A stretch of 64,000 nt of DNA from the NCBI GenBank assembly GCA_963760715.1, contig CAVXDY010000004.1, positions 62,001 through 126,000 of the forward strand, written 5' to 3'. Below the pieces are notes generated by a model that saw nothing but the letters and a program-made list of their open reading frames with translations, did not search any database and had not been told where the DNA came from. This document shows, one piece after another, positions 56,486 through 64,000 of the stretch. Position numbers and translations under genes: made by a program. The DNA is from CAVXDY01 sp963760715. GTDB taxonomy: Bacteria; Actinomycetota; Thermoleophilia; Miltoncostaeales; Miltoncostaeaceae. Every line of letters starts with the position of its first letter. Position 1 is the first letter of the stretch.

Positions 56486-57172
56486 GTGAGCGGCCTGGCC
56501 TCGGCCCTCGCAGCCGCCTCGATCTTCGATTCCATCTCCGGGCTCGGCGAGGACGCGGCGCGCTACGGCTACTGGGCGGTCCTGCTCGTGGTGGCCGGCG
56601 ACGGGATCTTCCCGGTCCTCCCCGGCGAGACCGCGATCGTCGCCGCGGCCGTGCTGGCGGCGAACGGCGACCTGAGCCTGCCGCTGGTGATCCTGGCGGG
56701 CGCCGCCGGGGCCGTGCTGGGCGACTCGTGCGCCTACTGGATCGGCCGCGGCGGCGGCGGGCGGATCAGGCGTTGGGTGACCCGCGTCGCCGGGGAGGAC
56801 CGCCTGTTCGCGGCCGAGAGGATGGTGCAGCGGCGAGGCGGCGCCCTGGTCTTCGTCGGCCGCTTCCTGCCCGGCATCCGAATCGCGATCAACCTCTCGT
56901 GCGGCGCCGGCCAGATGGCGTACCCGCGGTTCCTGTTCTTCGACACGCTGGGCGCCGTCGTCTGGGCGTCGCAGGCGGCGCTGCTCGGCTACTTCGCCGG
57001 GAAGGCCTTCGCCGACCAGCTGTGGGTGGCGTTCGCCGTCGCGTTCGCCGTGACCCTCCTGGTGGGGGGGGCGATCACGGTCCAGGAACGGAAGCGCGTC
57101 CGCCGGGAACGCGCGGCGGCGGACGCCCAGCCCGAGGGCGCCGAGCCGGGTTCGACCAGCGGCACGGCGTGA
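56486..57172 (+). CDS. DedA family membrane protein
   Basis: DedA/VTT-domain protein of 228 residues, a family implicated in undecaprenyl-phosphate or phospholipid transport. Hallmarks are GDGIFPVLPGETAIVAAAV (the G-x-P-GE motif), GAVLGDSCAYWIGRGGG, and VFVGRFLPGIRIAINLSCG with the conserved Arg residues, then MAYPRFLFFDTLGAVVWAS. About five hydrophobic segments are present, and the last 30 residues are charged. The GTG is preceded by GGAGCAGG. It is divergent from the 581-residue gene and ended by an intrinsic-type terminator. Confidence 0.9.
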   Translation: MSGLASALAAASIFDSISGLGEDAARYGYWAVLLVVAGDGIFPVLPGETAIVAAAVLAANGDLSLPLVILAGAAGAVLGDSCAYWIGRGGGGRIRRWVTRVAGEDRLFAAERMVQRRGGALVFVGRFLPGIRIAINLSCGAGQMAYPRFLFFDTLGAVVWASQAALLGYFAGKAFADQLWVAFAVAFAVTLLVGGAITVQERKRVRRERAAADAQPEGAEPGSTSGTA

Positions 57173-57223
57173 CACCACCAACGGGCGCTAACGTCGCTCC
57201 GCTGTGAGTTTTTGGTGAGGTCG

Positions 57224-57243
57224 GCTCCCTCAGTGGAGCTTTT
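57224..57243 (+). terminator. Intrinsic terminator after the DedA gene
   Basis: GCTCC (57224-57228), loop CTCAGT, GGAGC (57235-57239), then TTTT: one of the few hairpin-plus-T-run signals in this G+C-rich window. Confidence 0.6.
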
Positions 57244-57278
57244 CGCACCTTTCGCATGGTCATAAAGTGTTAGTCCGC

Positions 57279-57308
57279 TTGAACGCGCATACGGGCCGGG
57301 CCCACAAT
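57279..57308 (+). promoter_or_regulatory. Sigma-70-like promoter of the tandem HTH genes, leaderless
   Basis: TTGAAC (57279-57284), 18-bp spacer, CACAAT (57303-57308). The ATG at 57315 begins 6 nt after the -10, so transcription should start at the start codon. The surrounding 140 bp are noticeably less G+C rich. Confidence 0.65.
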
Positions 57309-57314
57309 CGTTCG

Positions 57315-58010
57315 ATGGGGGGCATCGTCGACTTGAGTGATCCCAGACTTTCCGTCGAGGATGAGAGCCCGCGCCTGCTTTCGGTGTCCGCCGCCGCAAA
57401 GCTGCTCGGGGTCAGCTCGTCCTCCCTCCGGGCGTGGGCCGCCGCCGGCCGGGTACCCCATGTCCGCACGCCGGGCGGTCACCGGCGCTTCGAGCTCGAT
57501 GAGCTGGTGCGCTGGCTCGCAGAGCGCGGCGGCTCCCCGCCGGCGCCGCAGCACCGTCTCCAGGAACTGGTGCCGACGCGCGTCGAGGCGATGCCCGACA
57601 TCGCGCAGTCGCTCGCCGACTCGGCGGACGAGGTCGTGACCGCGTTCGAGGACGAGCTGGCCCGCACCCGCCCGGGGGGCGCCGGCCGGCCCTCCGCCTC
57701 GCGCAACGCACGGGTGCTCGGAGCGCTCGGGTCGCTCGCCGACGCGCTCGACGCCGGCGACCTGGCCGACTGCTACCGCGACGCCGAATGGGAGGGCTTC
57801 CGCCACGGCGCCTCCGGGCAGGCGGGCGACGCCCCCGTGACCGAGGCGCTGGCCCTTCGCCGTGCCGTCGACCGCGTGCTCGCACCCGTCTTCGTGGACC
57901 GGCCGCAGGAGCAGCGGACCGTCGAGCGGTCCCTGGATCGCATGGCGGTGCGCGTCGCGGCCGGCTACGCGGACGGTGTACGGTGTCGCCTCCGGTCGTC
58001 GATGGAATGA
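57315..58010 (+). CDS. Excisionase/MerR-like HTH regulator, first of a tandem pair
   Basis: A 231-residue DNA-binding protein. The N-terminal winged HTH is LSVSAAAKLLGVSSSSLRAW, then AGRVPHVRTPGGHRRFELDEL, the pattern of BldC/excisionase-type MerR relatives. Residues about 75-230 are an all-helical domain (MPDIAQSLADSADEVVTAFE, RVLGALGSLADALDAGDLAD, LRRAVDRVLAPVFVDRPQEQ) of unknown function, perhaps a ligand or dimerisation module. It overlaps the second, related gene by ATGA. Leaderless promoter directly upstream. Likely a transcription regulator; targets unknown. Confidence 0.8.
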   Translation: MGGIVDLSDPRLSVEDESPRLLSVSAAAKLLGVSSSSLRAWAAAGRVPHVRTPGGHRRFELDELVRWLAERGGSPPAPQHRLQELVPTRVEAMPDIAQSLADSADEVVTAFEDELARTRPGGAGRPSASRNARVLGALGSLADALDAGDLADCYRDAEWEGFRHGASGQAGDAPVTEALALRRAVDRVLAPVFVDRPQEQRTVERSLDRMAVRVAAGYADGVRCRLRSSME

Positions 58011-58699
58011 GGTGGGGAGGCCCCATCGCGACACGCCACGGCGGTCGACCCCGTCGCTCCGACGGCCCGTGGCTCTCGGTGTCGGCGGCGGCCCGAGCCC
58101 TGGGGGTGAGCCCCAGCACGCTGCGCCTGTGGGCGAGCGAGGGGCGCGTGCCGCACGTGCGCACCGCCGGAGGCCACCGCCGATTCGATCCGGAGGCGCT
58201 GCGCCAGTGGCTCGCACGCCAGCCGGCGCGCCCCGCGCGGCCGAGCCGCCAGACCGCGGTCCAGGTGCCCGTCGCGCCGGTGCTCGCCGAGGCCCTGCGC
58301 TCCCGGGCCGACCTCGTCTCCGACGCCGTCGAGTCGCTGGTGGAGGGCCCGGCCGAGGCCGCCTACCGCCGCCTGCCGCCGGCCGAGCGGCGCGGCGTCG
58401 TGCGTGCGTGGGTCGACGCGCTCGCCGATGCCTTCCAGGTCGGAAGCCTGGTGGACGCCCTCGACCGCGCGGAGACCTACGGGCGCGGCCATGGGCTGGC
58501 CGGGTCGTCGGCCGAGGTGACCCTGGGCGGGAGCCTCGCGCTGGAGCGCGCCATCGACCGCGCCCTCCAGGCGCCGCCGGCCGTGCTCACCGAGTCGCAG
58601 CGGCGCGAGGTCGTCGCCGCCATGAGCCAGCTCACCGCCCGGGTCGCCACCGCCTGGGCGTCCGCCGTCGCCGGCCGGGGGCCGCGGGCCGCCCTCTGA
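58007..58699 (+). CDS. Excisionase/MerR-like HTH regulator, second of a tandem pair
   Basis: A 230-residue paralogue of the preceding gene with the same layout. HTH: LSVSAAARALGVSPSTLRLW, then EGRVPHVRTAGGHRRFDPEAL, nearly identical in the recognition and wing region. The helical C-terminal domain (VLAEALRSRADLVSDAVESL, GVVRAWVDALADAFQVGSLV, ALERAIDRALQAPPAVLTES) has diverged more. The ATG overlaps the first gene's stop. Equal binding motifs with divergent C-domains suggest a heterodimer or two inputs on one operator; this is inference. Confidence 0.8.
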   Translation: MRWGGPIATRHGGRPRRSDGPWLSVSAAARALGVSPSTLRLWASEGRVPHVRTAGGHRRFDPEALRQWLARQPARPARPSRQTAVQVPVAPVLAEALRSRADLVSDAVESLVEGPAEAAYRRLPPAERRGVVRAWVDALADAFQVGSLVDALDRAETYGRGHGLAGSSAEVTLGGSLALERAIDRALQAPPAVLTESQRREVVAAMSQLTARVATAWASAVAGRGPRAAL

Positions 58700-58705
58700 G
58701 CCGCC

Positions 58706-58954
58706 TCACCCGGGCGGGACGGGCGCCCGGTCGGCCGACTCGATCTGCGCCCGCAGCTCGTCCGCGCGGCGGCGAAGGCGGTCACGCGCCGCGTCGAGCG
58801 CAGCGGACGGGTCCTCGGGCGGCCCCGGCGGCGGGGCGGGAGGCGGCGGGGCGGTCGCCGCGGGCGCGTGGCGGGGCCGGCGCAGCAGGGCGAGCCCCGC
58901 ACCCGCTCCGGCGACGCCGATCGCGGTGATCGTCCAGCTCCTGGCGCTGCTCAT
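58706..58954 (-). CDS. Small single-pass membrane protein, 82 aa
   Basis: Eighty-two residues: SWTITAIGVAGAGAGLALL is a membrane segment, followed by a basic patch, a proline-rich linker and a predicted coiled helix DAARDRLRRRADELRAQIES. GGAGGGGG lies 5 nt before the ATG. The design (short N-terminus, one helix, Pro linker, coiled coil) is typical of small actinobacterial envelope proteins with no known role. It converges on the HTH pair and is divergent from rpsF. Confidence 0.6.
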   Translation of the reverse strand: MSSARSWTITAIGVAGAGAGLALLRRPRHAPAATAPPPPAPPPGPPEDPSAALDAARDRLRRRADELRAQIESADRAPVPPG

Positions 58955-59006
58955 CGGACCCCCTCCGGCGGTTTCCGCGCATCCTAGAGCGCCCCTCGGC
59001 CGCTGC

Positions 59007-59012
59007 TATACT
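59007..59012 (+). promoter_or_regulatory. Putative -10 (TATACT) of the rpsF operon
   Basis: TATACT is the best -10 match in the region. It would start transcription about 55 nt before the proposed rpsF start. No clear -35 was seen. Confidence 0.5.
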
Positions 59013-59075
59013 GCCGCGCCTGCCGGGGCCCGGTCGTCCCGCGGCGCCTGCGTGCCACCACCTCCGGAGGTTCGG

Positions 59076-59498
59076 ATCAACCCGTACGAGATCATGGTCA
59101 TCCTCAATCCCGACGCGGACGAGGAGCAGCAGGAGGAGATCCTCTCGAGGATCCAGCAGCTCGTGCGCGACGGAGGCGGGACGGTCGAGCATGTGAACGA
59201 CTGGGGACGTAAGAAGATCGCCTACCCCATGGCGAAGCACATGGACGGGCGGTACGTGGTGATCACGTGCACCGGCGAGCCCTCGTCGCTCGCGGAGATC
59301 GAGCGGATCCTGGCGATCGCCAAAGAGGTCGTGCTGCGGGCGCTCTTCATCCGGCTCGACCGGAACGAGGCCGAGCGGGTCCGCGCCAGCGGGTCGCCGG
59401 CTCCGGTGGACACGCATCCCGAGGGCGAGGGCCGGCCCCAGCGCGGGGGCCGGGGCGGCGGGCGCGGCGGCGGCGGCGGCAGCCGGCGCCCCCGCTAG
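59076..59498 (+). CDS. rpsF: 30S ribosomal protein bS6, apparent AUC start
   Basis: Ribosomal protein binding the central domain of 16S rRNA with bS18. The protein reads NPYEIMVILNPDADEEQQEE, then VEHVNDWGRKKIAYPMAKHM and YVVITCTGEPSSLAEIERIL, standard bS6, with an extra Gly/Arg-rich tail of about 40 residues (to about 140 aa in total). The start is odd: GGAGG (59066-59070) is spaced 5 nt from an ATC at 59076, which gives exactly the expected M-N-P-YEIMVIL. The in-frame GTG at 59052 lies before the ribosome site, and the ATG at 59094 cuts into strand 1. I infer AUC initiation or a one-base error in ATG. It is the first gene of rpsF-ssb-rplI-dnaB-purA. Confidence 0.93.
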   Translation: MNPYEIMVILNPDADEEQQEEILSRIQQLVRDGGGTVEHVNDWGRKKIAYPMAKHMDGRYVVITCTGEPSSLAEIERILAIAKEVVLRALFIRLDRNEAERVRASGSPAPVDTHPEGEGRPQRGGRGGGRGGGGGSRRPR

Positions 59499-59513
59499 AC
59501 CGGAGAGGCACCC

Positions 59514-59981
59514 ATGTCCGCCGACCTGAACCGCGTCACCCTGGTGGGGCGCCTGACCCGCGATCCGGAGCTGCGCCACACCCAGGGCGGGGACCCGATC
59601 TGCTCGATCCGCCTGGCCGTCTCCTCGCGCTCGCGCGACGAGTCGGGCAACTGGGGCGACAAGAGCAACTACTTCGACATCACCGTCTTCGGCCGCCAGG
59701 CCGAGACGGCCTCCACCTACCTGTCCAAGGGCCGGCGCATCGGCGTCGACGGGCGCCTGTCCTGGCGCGAGTGGCAGGCCCAGGACGGCACCAAGCGCCA
59801 GAACGTGGAGGTGATCGCCGGCGACGTCTTCTTCCTGGACTCGCGCGGTGAGGGCGGCGGCGACCCCGGGTCCGGGGGCGGCTGGTCCGAGGCGCCCGCC
59901 GGCGGATCCGGCGGCGACCTCCCGGTGGATCGCAGCGACATGCAGCCGGCGCCCAGCGCCGACGACGACATCCCCTTCTAG
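59514..59981 (+). CDS. ssb: Single-stranded DNA-binding protein (operon copy)
   Basis: Main SSB of 155 residues, encoded between rpsF and rplI as in most bacteria. OB-fold residues 3-110 are the same as in the stand-alone copy at 18640 and differ only in codon 2 (Ser here, Pro there) and one silent base. The Gly/Ser/Pro linker is different, and the acidic tail ends DDDIPF. A CGGAGAGG site lies before the ATG. It coats ssDNA at forks and recruits repair partners through the tail. The near-identity of the two OB-folds points to recent copying or gene conversion. Confidence 0.97.
   Translation: MSADLNRVTLVGRLTRDPELRHTQGGDPICSIRLAVSSRSRDESGNWGDKSNYFDITVFGRQAETASTYLSKGRRIGVDGRLSWREWQAQDGTKRQNVEVIAGDVFFLDSRGEGGGDPGSGGGWSEAPAGGSGGDLPVDRSDMQPAPSADDDIPF
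59518..59864 (+). repeat. 347-bp near-perfect direct repeat, copy 2 (ssb OB-fold)
   Basis: Second copy of the stretch at 18644-18990, 40.9 kb away in direct orientation, with one mismatch (C59639). Confidence 0.93.
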
Positions 59982-59998
59982 CGGCGGCGAGGAGCAGC

Positions 59999-60451
59999 AT
60001 GCAGGCGATCCTTCTGAGCGAGGTCGAGGGCCTCGGCGAGGCGGGCAGCGTGGTCAACGTGGCCCGCGGCTACATGCGCAACTACCTCTTGCCGCGCGGG
60101 CTGGCGGAGACGGCCACCCCGGGGCGGATCGCCGAGATCCAGCGCCGCGAGGAGCAGCGCAAGATCGCCGAGGCCCGGGCCGAGGAGCAGGCCGGGGAGC
60201 TCGCCGACCTCCTGGGCCGCACCATCCTGACGCTGAAGGCCAAGGCCGGAGGCGACGGGCGCCTGTTCGGCTCGATCACCTCGGCCGACGTGGCCACCGC
60301 CATCGAGGAGGCCCGGGGCGTGCGCATCGACCGGCGCCACATCAACGTCGATCCCCCCATCCGGGCCGTGGGCACGTACGCCGTGCCGATCGAGCTCGCC
60401 CCCGGGCTGACGACCGAGGTGAAGACCATCGTCAGCCCCCTGATCGACTGA
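59999..60451 (+). CDS. rplI: 50S ribosomal protein bL9
   Basis: Ribosomal protein of 150 residues at the base of the L1 stalk. N-domain: QAILLSEVEGLGEAGSVVNV, then ARGYMRNYLLPRGLAETAT, the classic bL9 signature. A long helix (EEQRKIAEARAEEQAGELA) connects to the C-domain (LFGSITSADVATAIEEARGV, TYAVPIELAPGLTTEVKTIV). GAGGAG lies 5 nt before the ATG, 17 nt after the ssb stop. Translation and replication genes are co-transcribed here. Confidence 0.97.
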   Translation: MQAILLSEVEGLGEAGSVVNVARGYMRNYLLPRGLAETATPGRIAEIQRREEQRKIAEARAEEQAGELADLLGRTILTLKAKAGGDGRLFGSITSADVATAIEEARGVRIDRRHINVDPPIRAVGTYAVPIELAPGLTTEVKTIVSPLID

Positions 60452-60483
60452 TCATCCCGGCTCCCGGGAGCCGAGTCCGCGCC

Positions 60484-61812
60484 GTGGCCGAGAGCGCCCC
60501 TCCTCCGCAGAACCCGGAGGCCGAGGCGATGCTGCTCGCGAGCCTCATGGCCGCCGACACCTACGTGGCCGAGGCCATGTCGCTCGTCAACGTCCTCGAC
60601 TTCTATCGCGAGGGCCACCGCGCCGTGTTCCTCGCCATCGAGGGTCTCTTCAGCACGGGGGAGCCGGTCGAGCCCATCACGGTGATCGAGCGGCTCACCA
60701 AGGACGGCCGCCTGGAGGACGCCGGCGGGCGCGGCGGCGTGCTCGACCTGATGGAGACCCCCTTCATCGCCGCCAGCTACCGCACCTACGCCGAGATGGT
60801 GCGGGACACGGCGACCCAGCGGCGCCTGCTGGACGTGGGCAACCAGATCAAGGCGATGGTCGACCAGCGCGAGGGCGAGACCACGGCGATGCTGCAGGAC
60901 GCCGAGACGCTCGTGTACGGGCTCACGCAGAAGGGCGTGCGCGGCGACTTCGCCCGCGCCCACGAGCTGGTGATCAAGGGCATCGAGCGGCTCACCGCGG
61001 CCGAGGAGAGCGGGACCGGGGTCACGGGCGTCGCCACGGGGTTCCTCGACCTCGACCGGATCGTGGGCGGGCTCCAGCCCGGCAACGTCATCGTGGTGGC
61101 CGCGCGCCCGAGCATGGGCAAGACGGCGCTGGCCCTCGGCATCGCCGAGCACGCGGCCCTGAGCCAGGAGCGCTCGGTCGCGATCTTCAGCCTGGAGATG
61201 AGCGGCGACGAGCTCATCCAGCGCCTGCTGGCGTCGACGGCCATCGTGGACGCCGGCCGGATCCGCGCGGGCCGCCTCGCACCCGAGGACTGGTCGCGCA
61301 TCGGACGGGCCGCCGACCGCCTCTCGGCCGCGCGCCTGTTCATCGACGACTCGGAGGGCGTGACGGTGGGCGAGATGCGCACCAAGACGCGCCGGCTGAA
61401 GAGCCGCGAGGGGCTGGACCTGCTGGTGGTCGACTACATCCAGCTCATGGAGGGCGGCCGCCGGATGCGGGACGAGAACCGCGTGCAGGAGATCTCCACC
61501 ATCTCGCGCGGCCTCAAGATGCTGGCGCGCGACCTCGCGGTGCCGATCATCTGCGTCTCGCAGCTCAACCGGGCCCCGGACGCCCGGCCCGACAAGCGGC
61601 CGATGCTGTCGGACCTGCGCGAGTCGGGGGCGATCGAGCAGGACGCCGACCTGGTGCTGATGCTCTACCGCGACGACTACTACAACGACGACTCCGAGGA
61701 GAAGGGCGTCGCCGAGGTCAACATCGCCAAGAACCGCCACGGGCCCACGGACCGGGTCAAGCTGACCTTCCGTGGCAGCTACGCCAAGTTCGACAACCTG
61801 GCCCGGGAATAG
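60484..61812 (+). CDS. dnaB: Replicative DNA helicase DnaB
   Basis: Hexameric fork helicase of 442 residues. The N-terminal primase-interacting domain is PPQNPEAEAMLLASLMAADT, then FYREGHRAVFLAIEGLFSTG. RecA-like motor: ATGFLDLDRIVGGLQPGNVI, Walker A AARPSMGKTALALGIAEHA, IFSLEMSGDELIQRLLAST, Walker B LLVVDYIQLMEG and SQLNRAPDARPDKRPMLSDL with the arginine-finger region LRESGAIEQDADLVLML. No intein interrupts it. GTG start at 60484, 32 nt after rplI; the site before it is weak. Confidence 0.97.
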   Translation: MAESAPPPQNPEAEAMLLASLMAADTYVAEAMSLVNVLDFYREGHRAVFLAIEGLFSTGEPVEPITVIERLTKDGRLEDAGGRGGVLDLMETPFIAASYRTYAEMVRDTATQRRLLDVGNQIKAMVDQREGETTAMLQDAETLVYGLTQKGVRGDFARAHELVIKGIERLTAAEESGTGVTGVATGFLDLDRIVGGLQPGNVIVVAARPSMGKTALALGIAEHAALSQERSVAIFSLEMSGDELIQRLLASTAIVDAGRIRAGRLAPEDWSRIGRAADRLSAARLFIDDSEGVTVGEMRTKTRRLKSREGLDLLVVDYIQLMEGGRRMRDENRVQEISTISRGLKMLARDLAVPIICVSQLNRAPDARPDKRPMLSDLRESGAIEQDADLVLMLYRDDYYNDDSEEKGVAEVNIAKNRHGPTDRVKLTFRGSYAKFDNLARE

Positions 61813-61823
61813 GTGGGGCGCTG

Positions 61824-63113
<1,290 letters not shown>

Positions 63114-63121
63114 TCCGGGTC

Positions 63122-64000
63122 CTACCCCGTGATGCCGGTCCAGACCTCCGCCGGGACCGGCTCGGGGGCCGGGGCCGGCGCGGGCGTCGCCTGGTCGGGC
63201 TCGGCCGGCTGCTCGGCGGCGGGCACCGGCGTGGCCTCCGCCGCGGGCTCGGGGGCCTTCGTGGGCTCCGGGACGAGGGTGCCGGTGGGCGGACCCACCG
63301 GAACCGGCTCCGCGCCGACGCCCGCCGTGGGATCGATCTTGGACGCGGCGGGGGCGACCTTCGTGATGGTCACGTCGGGGCGCCCCACCAGCGTGGCCGC
63401 GGTGGTGACGGCGGCGGCGGGGTCGATGGTGTCGGTCGCCGGGGTCTGGTCGGCGGTGGTCTGCTCCGCGACCGCCGGGACCTCAGCCGTCACCTGCGCG
63501 CTGACGGGGAGCTCGGCCTTCACGTCGACGGCCGCCGTCGCCGCGGGGTGGTGGTGGTGGAGTCGGCGGCGGCCCGGGTGGTGGAGGCAGCCTCGGCGGC
63601 GGCCTGTGCCTCGGCGGTGGCCTTGGCCCTGGCGGCGGCGGCGTCGGCGGCGGCCTGGGCGTCGGCGGCGGCCTGTGCCTCGGCGACGGCCTTGGCCTTG
63701 GCGGCGGCGTCGGCGGCGGCCTGGGCGTCGGCGGCGGCCTGTGCCTCGGCGACGGCCTTGGCCTTGGCGGCGGCGTCGGCGGCGGCCTGGGCGTCGGCGG
63801 CGGCCTGTGCCTCGGCGACGGCCTTGGCCTTGGCGGCGGCGTCGGCGGCGGCCTGGGCGTCGGCGGCGGCCTGGGCCTCGGCGACGGCCTTGGCCTTGGC
63901 GGCGGCGTCGGCGGCGGCCTGGGCGTCGGCGGCGGCCTGTGCCTCGGCGACGGCCTTGGCCTTGGCGGCGGCGTCGGCGGCGGCCTGGGCGTCGGCGGCG
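63122..64000 (-). CDS. Alanine-rich repeat protein (5' end beyond window, one frameshift)
   Basis: The N-terminus lies outside the window. The visible N-terminal part is a run of 22-residue repeats, KAKAVAEAQAAADAQAAADA plus AA, about six units. Each is two 11-residue (hendecad) turns expected to form a long Ala coiled coil like TolA. Then comes a Thr/Pro stretch (ADSTTTTP) and a Pro/Ala/Val tail (VTAEVPAVAEQTTADQTPAT, ending EVWTGITG). The repeat frame and the tail frame differ by one base at the GGGG run 63545-63548 (plus strand). One extra G there joins them as TTTTPAATAAVDVKAELPV. It converges with purA. Perhaps a cell-wall-spanning or surface protein; without the N-terminus this is a guess. 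Confidence 0.65.
   Translation of the reverse strand, partial: RRRRPGRRRRRRQGQGRRRGTGRRRRPGRRRRRRQGQGRRRGPGRRRRPGRRRRRRQGQGRRRGTGRRRRPGRRRRRRQGQGRRRGTGRRRRPGRRRRRRQGQGRRRGTGRRRRPGRRRRRRRQGQGHRRGTGRRRGCLHHPGRRRLHHHHPAATAAVDVKAELPVSAQVTAEVPAVAEQTTADQTPATDTIDPAAAVTTAATLVGRPDVTITKVAPAASKIDPTAGVGAEPVPVGPPTGTLVPEPTKAPEPAAEATPVPAAEQPAEPDQATPAPAPAPEPVPAEVWTGITG
63600..64000 (-). repeat. 66-bp tandem repeats encoding a 22-residue Ala/Lys/Asp/Gln unit
   Basis: The marker CGGCGACGGC recurs at 63681, 63747, 63813, 63879 and 63945, exactly 66 bp apart; a diverged unit lies at about 63615. Units differ at only one or two bases, so the array was recently expanded. It continues past the window end. Confidence 0.93.

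Noticed and set aside
63600..64000. Regular 66-bp repeats considered as a CRISPR or satellite.
   Set aside because: There are no unique spacers; units are contiguous and encode a clean 22-residue protein repeat.

Overview
The window is very G+C rich (by eye above 70%) and densely coded on both strands. HemQ, the rpsF-ssb-rplI-dnaB-purA order, an actinobacterial-type NhaA-thioredoxin fusion, EttA, excisionase-like HTH regulators and many leaderless starts point to Actinomycetota, probably an early-branching group such as Thermoleophilia. The phylum is inferred with fair confidence, the class only weakly. No tRNA, rRNA, CRISPR array or insertion sequence was seen.

Layout. 1-6.4 kb: acetamidase (cut by the window edge), an unknown protein, an NhaA antiporter fused to a DsbA-like domain and translationally coupled to S-adenosylhomocysteinase, then a lipoprotein and small envelope proteins. 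6.7-13.3 kb: a NarL-type two-component pair facing a coupled seven-gene minus-strand operon (39-aa ORF, ABC exporter, receiver protein, two unknowns, site-2 protease with CBS domains). 13.8-19.1 kb: K+-channel-like protein, secreted DUF11-type protein, PAC2 protein, DsbA-like oxidoreductase and a second, stand-alone ssb. 19.2-22.0 kb: a compact methylamine-dehydrogenase-like (mau-like) redox cluster. 22-30.9 kb: FakB/FakA fatty acid kinase, DNA polymerase IV, a RecB-nuclease/helicase, menaquinone-type methyltransferase and a thioredoxin-TPR protein. 31-42.4 kb: EttA, arylsulfatase, aconitase and the pstSCAB phosphate operon behind an array of five PHO-box-like repeats. 42.4-54.2 kb: metabolic genes (MetY, IMPase, IspH, UDP-sugar pyrophosphorylase, alcohol dehydrogenase, OsmC, HemQ, PQQ-type sugar dehydrogenase, CoA-disulfide-reductase-like flavoprotein). 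54.4-64 kb: DedA, two tandem HTH regulators, the rpsF-ssb-rplI-dnaB-purA replication/translation cluster and an alanine-rich 22-residue-repeat protein cut by the window end.

The most interesting locus is the mau-like cluster (22004 to 19163, minus strand): a MauE-MauD fusion, a Tat-exported MauA-like light chain, and a MauF/CcdA-like membrane protein fused to a beta-propeller-like region. The CcdA-type SPCG motif of the third gene has an in-frame UGA where the cysteine should be. It is followed at a suitable distance by a perfect 7-bp hairpin with a G-containing loop, so this may be a selenocysteine protein. No MauG was seen nearby.

Two cautions apply. At least nine genes carry single-base frameshifts, including all four pst genes. 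Five of them are the same event, one extra base inside a GTYRAC sequence, which looks like a DNA-level or sequencing effect rather than gene decay. Also, many starts are best explained by leaderless transcription: a -10 hexamer with A at position 2 and T at position 6 lies 6-8 nt before ATG/GTG, and I used this to choose starts.
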